Position numbers and translations under genes: made by a program | Shown: positions 60,031 through 64,000 of the stretch, one piece after another | Layout of the letters: every line of letters begins with the position of its first letter | Numbering within the stretch: position 1 is the first letter of the stretch | Notes under the pieces: generated by a model | What the model was told of the DNA's origin: nothing | The model's input: only the letters and a program-made list of their open reading frames with translations | Database searches by the model: none | DNA from: Roseateles depolymerans | GTDB lineage: Bacteria; Pseudomonadota; Gammaproteobacteria; Burkholderiales; Burkholderiaceae_C | Direction: 5' to 3' | NCBI GenBank assembly: GCA_003241055.1 | Contig: QFOD01000004.1 | Location: 281,400-345,399 of the forward strand | DNA length: 64,000 nt

Positions 60031-60335
60031 TGATTCCCGGCGAGCTCATCACCTCGGACGGCGAGCTGGAGCTCAACCCCGGCCGCCGCACGCTCATCCT
60101 CAAGGTGGCCAACACCGGCGACCGGCCCATCCAGGTGGGCTCGCACTACCACTTCGCCGAGACCAACGCCGCGCTCGCCTTCGACCGCGAGGCCGCGCGT
60201 GGCATGCGGCTCAACATCTGCAGCGGCACGGCCGTGCGCTTCGAGCCTGGGCAGACGCGCACCGTGGAACTCGTCGAGCTGGGCGGCGACCGCCAGGTCT
60301 GGGGCTTCCGCGGCTTGGTTCAAGGAAAACTATGA
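60030..60335 (+). CDS. ureB: Urease beta subunit
   Basis: The 101-residue product is a standard UreB (MIPGELITSDGELELN, the VGSHYHFAETN motif, and RFEPGQTRTVELVELGG). The start at 60030 overlaps the ureJ stop; a longer frame upstream lies within ureJ. Its stop overlaps the ureC start by four bases, so ureJ, ureB and ureC are co-translated. Confidence 0.96.
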   Translation: MIPGELITSDGELELNPGRRTLILKVANTGDRPIQVGSHYHFAETNAALAFDREAARGMRLNICSGTAVRFEPGQTRTVELVELGGDRQVWGFRGLVQGKL

Positions 60336-62053
60336 CGAAGATCTCCCGCCGCGCCTATGCCGAGATGCTTGGCCCCACCGTGGGCGACAAGCTGCGTCTG
60401 GCCGACACCGCCCTCGTCATCGAGATCGAGCAAGACCTGACCCTGCGTGCCGGCGGCTACGGCGAGGAGGTCAAGTTCGGCGGTGGCAAGACGGTGCGCG
60501 ACGGCATGGGCCAGTCGCAGCGCGTGAACGGCCCCGGGCCGGGTGATGCGGTGGACACCGTCATCACCAACGTGGTGATCCTGGACCACTGGGGCATCGT
60601 CAAGGCCGACATCGGCCTGCGCGGCTGCCGCATTGCCGCCATCGGCAAGGCCGGCAACCCGGACGTGCAACCGGGCGTGGACATCGTCATCGGCCCGGGC
60701 ACCGAGATCATCGCGGGCGAGGGCTTCATCGTGACGCCGGGCGCCATCGACACCCACATCCACTTCATCTGCCCGCAGCAGATCGAAGAGGCGTTGATGA
60801 GCGGTGTGACCACCATGATCGGTGGCGGCACCGGCCCGGCCACCGGGACGCTGGCCACCACCTGCACGCCGGGGCCGCATCACATCGCCACCATGCTGAA
60901 GGCGGCCGAGGCTTTCCCCATGAACCTGGGCTTCATGGGCAAGGGCAATGCGAGCCGGCCCGAAGGTCTGATGCAGCAGATCGACGCCGGCGCCATCGGC
61001 CTCAAGCTGCACGAGGACTGGGGCACGACGCCGGCGGCCATAGACAACTGCCTGAACGTGGCGGAGCTGACCGACACGCAAGTCGCCATCCACACCGACA
61101 CGCTTAACGAGAGCGGCTTTGTGGAGGACACCATCGCCGCCTTCAAGGGCCGCACCATCCACAGCTTCCACACCGAGGGGGCGGGTGGCGGCCATGCGCC
61201 CGACATCATGAAGGTGGTGGGCGAAGCCAATGTGCTGCCCAGCTCCACCAACCCGACGCGGCCGTTCACCGTCAACACGCTGGACGAGCACCTGGACATG
61301 CTGATGGTGTGCCATCACCTGGACGCCGGCATTGCTGAGGACCTGGCCTTTGCCGAAAGCCGCATCCGCCGCGAGACCATCGCGGCCGAGGACATCCTGC
61401 ATGACCTGGGCGCGATCAGCATGTTCTCGTCCGACTCGCAGGCCATGGGCCGCGTGGGCGAGGTGTCACTGCGCTGCTGGCAGACGGCGCACAAGATGAA
61501 GGTGCAGCGCGGCGCGCTGCCGGGTGACGGCGCGGGCAACGACAACGCCCGCGTGAAGCGCTACCTTGCCAAGCTCGCCATCAACCCCGCGCTGGCCCAC
61601 GGCATCAGCCACGAGGTGGGCAGCATCGAGGTGGGCAAATGGGCCGACCTGGTGCTGTGGAAGCCCGCCTTCTTCGGCGTGAAGCCGTCGCTGATCCTCA
61701 AAGGCGGCTTCATCGCCGCCGCCGCGATGGGCGATGCCAACGCGAGCATTCCCACGCCGCAGCCGGTGCACTACCGGCCCATGTTCGGCAGCTTCGGCGG
61801 CGCGTTGGCCCAGGGCTCGTTGACCTTTGTGAGCCAGAGCGGCCAGGCGCATGTCGAGAAGCTGGGCTTGGCCAAGACCCTGGTGCCGGTGAAGGGCTGC
61901 CGCTCGGTCAAGAAGGCCGACATGGTGCTCAACAACTACCTGCCGACCATGGAGATCGACGCGCAGACCTACGAGGTGAGGGCGGACGGCGTGCTGCTGA
62001 CCTGCGAGCCCGCGAAGGAGTTGCCGATGGCGCAGAGGTATTTCTTGTTTTGA
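60332..62053 (+). CDS. ureC: Urease alpha subunit, catalytic
   Basis: UreC carries the dinickel site. The 573-residue protein has the HIHF nickel histidines (IDTHIHFICPQQ), the carbamylated lysine in GLKLHEDWG, nickel-binding histidines in AIHTDTLNESGFVED and HTEGAGGGHAPDI, and the flap/active-site motif MVCHHLD. Its length is normal, ending QRYFLF. The enzyme looks intact, but ureE, ureF and ureG do not follow. A diverged copy of its last 120 or so bases lies at 62772-62895, beyond the next gene. Confidence 0.97.
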   Translation: MTKISRRAYAEMLGPTVGDKLRLADTALVIEIEQDLTLRAGGYGEEVKFGGGKTVRDGMGQSQRVNGPGPGDAVDTVITNVVILDHWGIVKADIGLRGCRIAAIGKAGNPDVQPGVDIVIGPGTEIIAGEGFIVTPGAIDTHIHFICPQQIEEALMSGVTTMIGGGTGPATGTLATTCTPGPHHIATMLKAAEAFPMNLGFMGKGNASRPEGLMQQIDAGAIGLKLHEDWGTTPAAIDNCLNVAELTDTQVAIHTDTLNESGFVEDTIAAFKGRTIHSFHTEGAGGGHAPDIMKVVGEANVLPSSTNPTRPFTVNTLDEHLDMLMVCHHLDAGIAEDLAFAESRIRRETIAAEDILHDLGAISMFSSDSQAMGRVGEVSLRCWQTAHKMKVQRGALPGDGAGNDNARVKRYLAKLAINPALAHGISHEVGSIEVGKWADLVLWKPAFFGVKPSLILKGGFIAAAAMGDANASIPTPQPVHYRPMFGSFGGALAQGSLTFVSQSGQAHVEKLGLAKTLVPVKGCRSVKKADMVLNNYLPTMEIDAQTYEVRADGVLLTCEPAKELPMAQRYFLF

Positions 62054-62148
62054 GCATGGCTTCGCCGTGTTGACCTGGACGCCGTACCTTGATCGTGTGG
62101 GCCTGTTGCATGGCCTTGGTGCCTGCCTTCCAGGTGCAGGGAGACCCG

Positions 62149-62769
62149 ATGACTTCAGCTCAGCAGGCGCGCTTTGACGCGCTGCGGGCATTCATCGCCC
62201 GCCCTAAGTTCACCCCGACGGATCGTTACACCGGGGTCCATGACTTGGCTGAGCGGCAGCGATTCAACGACCAGATGAATCAACTGGCTCGCGAGCTGGA
62301 GGCCGTCGTGATGTCGGCCGATGCCAAGGCTGCGTTGCTGCGCGCTTTCGAGGGCGCCTGGCCCACGTTCGAAATGGCCGATACCGAGGACCGAGAGGTC
62401 GCGCTCGAATATTTCGAGGAGCTGATGTCACTGTTCGGCGTCGAGAGCTCGGACGGGTTGTTAAACCGCTTGGCCTACGGATTTGACACGCAGTTGTCGC
62501 CCGACGCGCGTCAGCAGGCGGCGCTGGCTGTTATGACGCCCGAGGAGCTCGCGCTGGTTGCGCAGTTCGAGCGACTGAATGCCGTGAATGCCGCCAGGGA
62601 ATTGCGCCGTTTGCTGGGCGCACCCCAGGTGGAGCAGCCGCAACTCATGGGCTGGATGCGGAGCGAGGACATGAAGAACCTGATCAGTCTGTCGCAGACG
62701 CAAGGCAAATGGGTGTTGAGCTGGCTGCTGCGCGGTCAGCTTTGGGGGTTGACGCTACCGCCGCAGTGA
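62149..62769 (+). CDS. DUF4844-like protein of unknown function
   Basis: The 206-residue protein is acidic and helical, with a core (about residues 10-110: FIARPKFTPTDRYTGVHDLA, TEDREVALEYFEELMSLFGV) that looks like the DUF4844 family. That family match is from memory and tentative. The C-terminal half adds a helical extension ending LWGLTLPPQ. There is no signal peptide or membrane helix. A GGGAG site precedes the start at 62149. Its GC content is visibly lower than that of ureC, and it sits between ureC and a repeated ureC tail, so it is probably an acquired gene. Confidence 0.7.
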   Translation: MTSAQQARFDALRAFIARPKFTPTDRYTGVHDLAERQRFNDQMNQLARELEAVVMSADAKAALLRAFEGAWPTFEMADTEDREVALEYFEELMSLFGVESSDGLLNRLAYGFDTQLSPDARQQAALAVMTPEELALVAQFERLNAVNAARELRRLLGAPQVEQPQLMGWMRSEDMKNLISLSQTQGKWVLSWLLRGQLWGLTLPPQ

Positions 62770-62771
62770 CC

Positions 62772-62895
62772 GCTCAACACACCTACAGACGATAGAGATC
62801 GAAGCGCAGACCTACGAGGTGAGGGCGGTCGGCGTGCTGCTGGCCTGCGAGCCGGTGACGGAGTTGCCGATGGCGCAGAGGTATTTGTTATTTTG
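62772..62895 (+). repeat. Second, diverged copy of the ureC 3' end
   Basis: Starting three bases after the DUF4844-like stop, the sequence matches the last part of ureC (about 61928-62053). From 62795 on it aligns without gaps and has nine differences in 102 bases by my count. It keeps the frame (IEIEAQTYEVRA, ELPMAQRYLLF), but the stop TGA has become TGG. The first 20 bases align with small indels. It is a direct repeat and a ureC remnant with no upstream coding part. Confidence 0.88.
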
Positions 62896-62926
62896 GTCAG
62901 ATTCAGCCCTATCCGGCATCCGACAT

Positions 62927-63523
62927 CTACTTGCCGTTGAGGATTGTATATAGAGATATCAATATTGACCCGAGTATTACGGATAAAAGTAGAGTGGACA
63001 ACAATAGGCGCGCGATAGTTTCAAGTGCCCACGTCCACAGCACATGAAGCGCCACAATTGCTACTCCAAAAGCAGAAGCTGGTGCGTAGACGGTCGAGTA
63101 AGTCAAGCGAATCTTGCGCAGTGAAATTCGGGCTTCGCTATACAGCACGAATGCTTGCATCGTGTTGAGCAACAACAGAGCAGCGGCAAGCAGGTACATG
63201 GAGAACGCCGACACTGCTAGTAAGAATCGAGGGATGTCAGATAAGGCGCCACCTCCGCCTTTGAGAATCCAGCCAGCTAGTGCTCCAAGTAATCCCACGA
63301 TGCCGAAGTTGCGGACGTTATCGAAGTACAATTTTAAGGATAAATGCGGTTCTGGAACTAGAAACTCTGTGAGGCTATTGTCCTTGATTTTGGTTTCTTC
63401 GGTGTTGCTGTCATATATTCGCTGGATTATTCTCCCGGGGGTTATTTTTTGAGAGTTCGCCTTGCCCAATTTCGCGAAATTTCTCGATTCATCCTCCCAG
63501 CGGATGCGTTCAGTTCGTTTCAC
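62927..63523 (-). CDS. Low-GC orphan membrane protein
   Basis: I do not recognise this 198-residue protein. It has a charged N-terminus of about 65 residues and four membrane helices (around residues 70-92, 98-120, 148-168 and 172-194). There is a GG-rich loop (LKGGGGAL) between helices 1 and 2 and a charged cytoplasmic loop (SEARISLRKIRL). Base composition is clearly more AT-rich than the surrounding genome, with rare codons, so lateral transfer is likely. It is convergent with the urease-side genes. Confidence 0.7.
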   Translation of the reverse strand: MKRTERIRWEDESRNFAKLGKANSQKITPGRIIQRIYDSNTEETKIKDNSLTEFLVPEPHLSLKLYFDNVRNFGIVGLLGALAGWILKGGGGALSDIPRFLLAVSAFSMYLLAAALLLLNTMQAFVLYSEARISLRKIRLTYSTVYAPASAFGVAIVALHVLWTWALETIARLLLSTLLLSVILGSILISLYTILNGK

Positions 63524-63535
63524 TGCTGCTCCTCT

Positions 63536-63902
63536 TTACCTTTGGGAGCGTACCTGGGGCAGTTGAGTTGAACAACAGGCACCTCCTGATCTACGCCGCT
63601 GCCCCGCGAAGCAGGGGCAGGTCTCAAATCTATAGCTTTGTTGCTTTTGCAGAGAGCCTTTGTAATTCGCAGCACCGCCGCGGGAATCCGCCCCGCGAGG
63701 GCGGGTAACTTTTCTCTGTCGCGCCAGAGAAAAGTCACCAAAAGAGAGGCGCTGAACCGCACGCTGCTCAAGTCCTGCGGCGCGGCCCCCCAAGCCCACA
63801 AGCATTCGGCTCGTGCCTACAAGCGATCCGCTGCGCTCTCGCTGTGGACTTGTGAAGAGCACCAGCTATTGCACCTTCACGCCGATTAAGGCACGGCTGC
63901 AC
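63536..63902. other. Hairpin-rich stretch without a credible gene
   Basis: This 367-base stretch contains at least three hairpins: CTGCCCC/GGGGCAG near 63599-63619, CCGCCC/GGGCGG at 63688-63704 and the long stem at 63704-63739. Short ORFs on both strands have unnatural composition, and one includes the NFSLSRQRKVTK reading of the long hairpin. I see no protein family. It lies between an acquired gene and an IS element and resembles dispersed extragenic repeats. Confidence 0.55.
63704..63739. repeat. Long hairpin, CTTTTCTCTG-type extragenic element
   Basis: ACTTTTCTCTG (63708-63718) and CAGAGAAAAGT (63725-63735) pair perfectly around a six-base loop. GGT/ACC extends the stem to 15 positions, with one mismatch at 63707/63736. 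The CTTTTCTCTG...CAGAGAAAAGTCACC pattern recurs between genes in many proteobacteria, as I recall it. Confidence 0.7.
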
Positions 63903-64000
63903 TGACCTGCCCGGTTTCTCCGAGACATTGATTCCCAGAGAAGATGGCTCCATCCCCCGAGGAGCCCATGAGAAAGAGTCGATTCACGGAAGAGCAGATG
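63903..64000 (+). mobile_element. IS3-family insertion sequence, left end
   Basis: TGACCTGCCCGGTTTCTCCG begins what looks like the left terminal inverted repeat of an IS3-family element (TGA start, GC-rich). It is followed 65 bases later by a transposase OrfA start. The rest, including OrfB and the right end, lies beyond the window, so the boundary is a best guess and cannot be confirmed by a target duplication here. Confidence 0.7.
63968..64000 (+). CDS. IS3-family transposase OrfA, 5' end only
   Basis: Eleven codons are visible (MRKSRFTEEQM), the hallmark start of OrfA proteins from the IS3 family, whose N-terminus is a helix-turn-helix that binds the IS ends. A strong GAGGAG ribosome site precedes the ATG. 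It would normally be joined to OrfB by a -1 frameshift. It is cut by the window end. Confidence 0.8.
   Translation, partial: MRKSRFTEEQM

Noticed and set aside
63638..63889. An 83-codon plus-strand ORF and overlapping minus ORFs near the IS element
   Set aside because: They read through the hairpin element and have no protein-like composition. The NFSLSRQRKVTK phrase is simply the translated hairpin.
1..64000. CRISPR arrays, tRNA or rRNA genes, prophage or conjugation modules
   Set aside because: I looked for regularly spaced direct repeats, cloverleaf-type segments and integrase or structural phage genes and saw none. The only mobile signature is the IS3 end at the right edge.

Overview
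The window is about 64 kb of high-GC chromosome from a betaproteobacterium. It is most likely a Burkholderiales member of the Roseateles/Rubrivivax/Leptothrix type. This assignment rests on gene content: the assimilatory order cysI-DUF934-cysH-cysD-cysN, a polyhydroxyalkanoate phasin, a pyruvate dehydrogenase operon whose E3 carries its own lipoyl domain, a PEP-CTERM protein, and urease with ureJ between ureA and ureB. It is inference, not a database match. Almost all of the window is dense core-type coding sequence with many 1-4 base start/stop overlaps. I saw no tRNA, rRNA, CRISPR array or replication origin.

Layout. 1-5400 (minus): sulfate assimilation, from sulfite reductase through APS reductase and ATP sulfurylase to the start of a siroheme-type methyltransferase, with ybiB upstream. 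6.4-14.3 kb: a DUF4399 protein, ornithine cyclodeaminase divergent from an Lrp/AsnC regulator, a patatin lipoprotein, a coupled alkylsulfatase/lysophospholipase pair, a LiaF-like protein and a phasin. 14.4-22.3 kb (plus): a deacetylase-family enzyme, then a tight run of thioesterase, nitroreductase, antiporter, 2-hydroxyacid dehydrogenase, an unknown exported protein, rmuC and an MFS transporter broken by an in-frame stop. 22.4-31.4 kb: a PEP-CTERM protein behind a sigma-54-like promoter, a TrmB/LuxR-like regulator, an M16 peptidase, a cysteine-cluster protein, a patatin and a SulP transporter. 31.4-41.4 kb (minus): a sensor kinase, an amidohydrolase, oligopeptidase A, folD and a FixLJ-like two-component pair. 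41.5-48 kb (plus): aceE-aceF-lpd, ending in a strong terminator. 48-57 kb: a TetR regulator, a chemotaxis receptor, an HDOD protein, the LapG/LapD biofilm switch and a TonB-dependent receptor. 57.2-62.1 kb (plus): the Mrp/ApbC Fe-S carrier, a nitroreductase, then ureA-ureJ-ureB-ureC.

The last 2 kb is different. After ureC comes a gene resembling DUF4844, then a second, diverged copy of the ureC 3' end, then a low-GC orphan membrane protein gene, a hairpin-rich stretch without a credible gene, and the left end of an IS3-family element cut by the window edge. No urease maturation genes (ureD, E, F, G) are visible. This is the most accessory-looking part of the window.

No clearly new multi-gene system is evident. 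The best leads are the insertion bounded by duplicated ureC ends, an intergenic double-hairpin repeat found in the same orientation within three separate gene runs, and several well-defined operator candidates (AsnC-type, phasin and sigma-54/PEP-CTERM).
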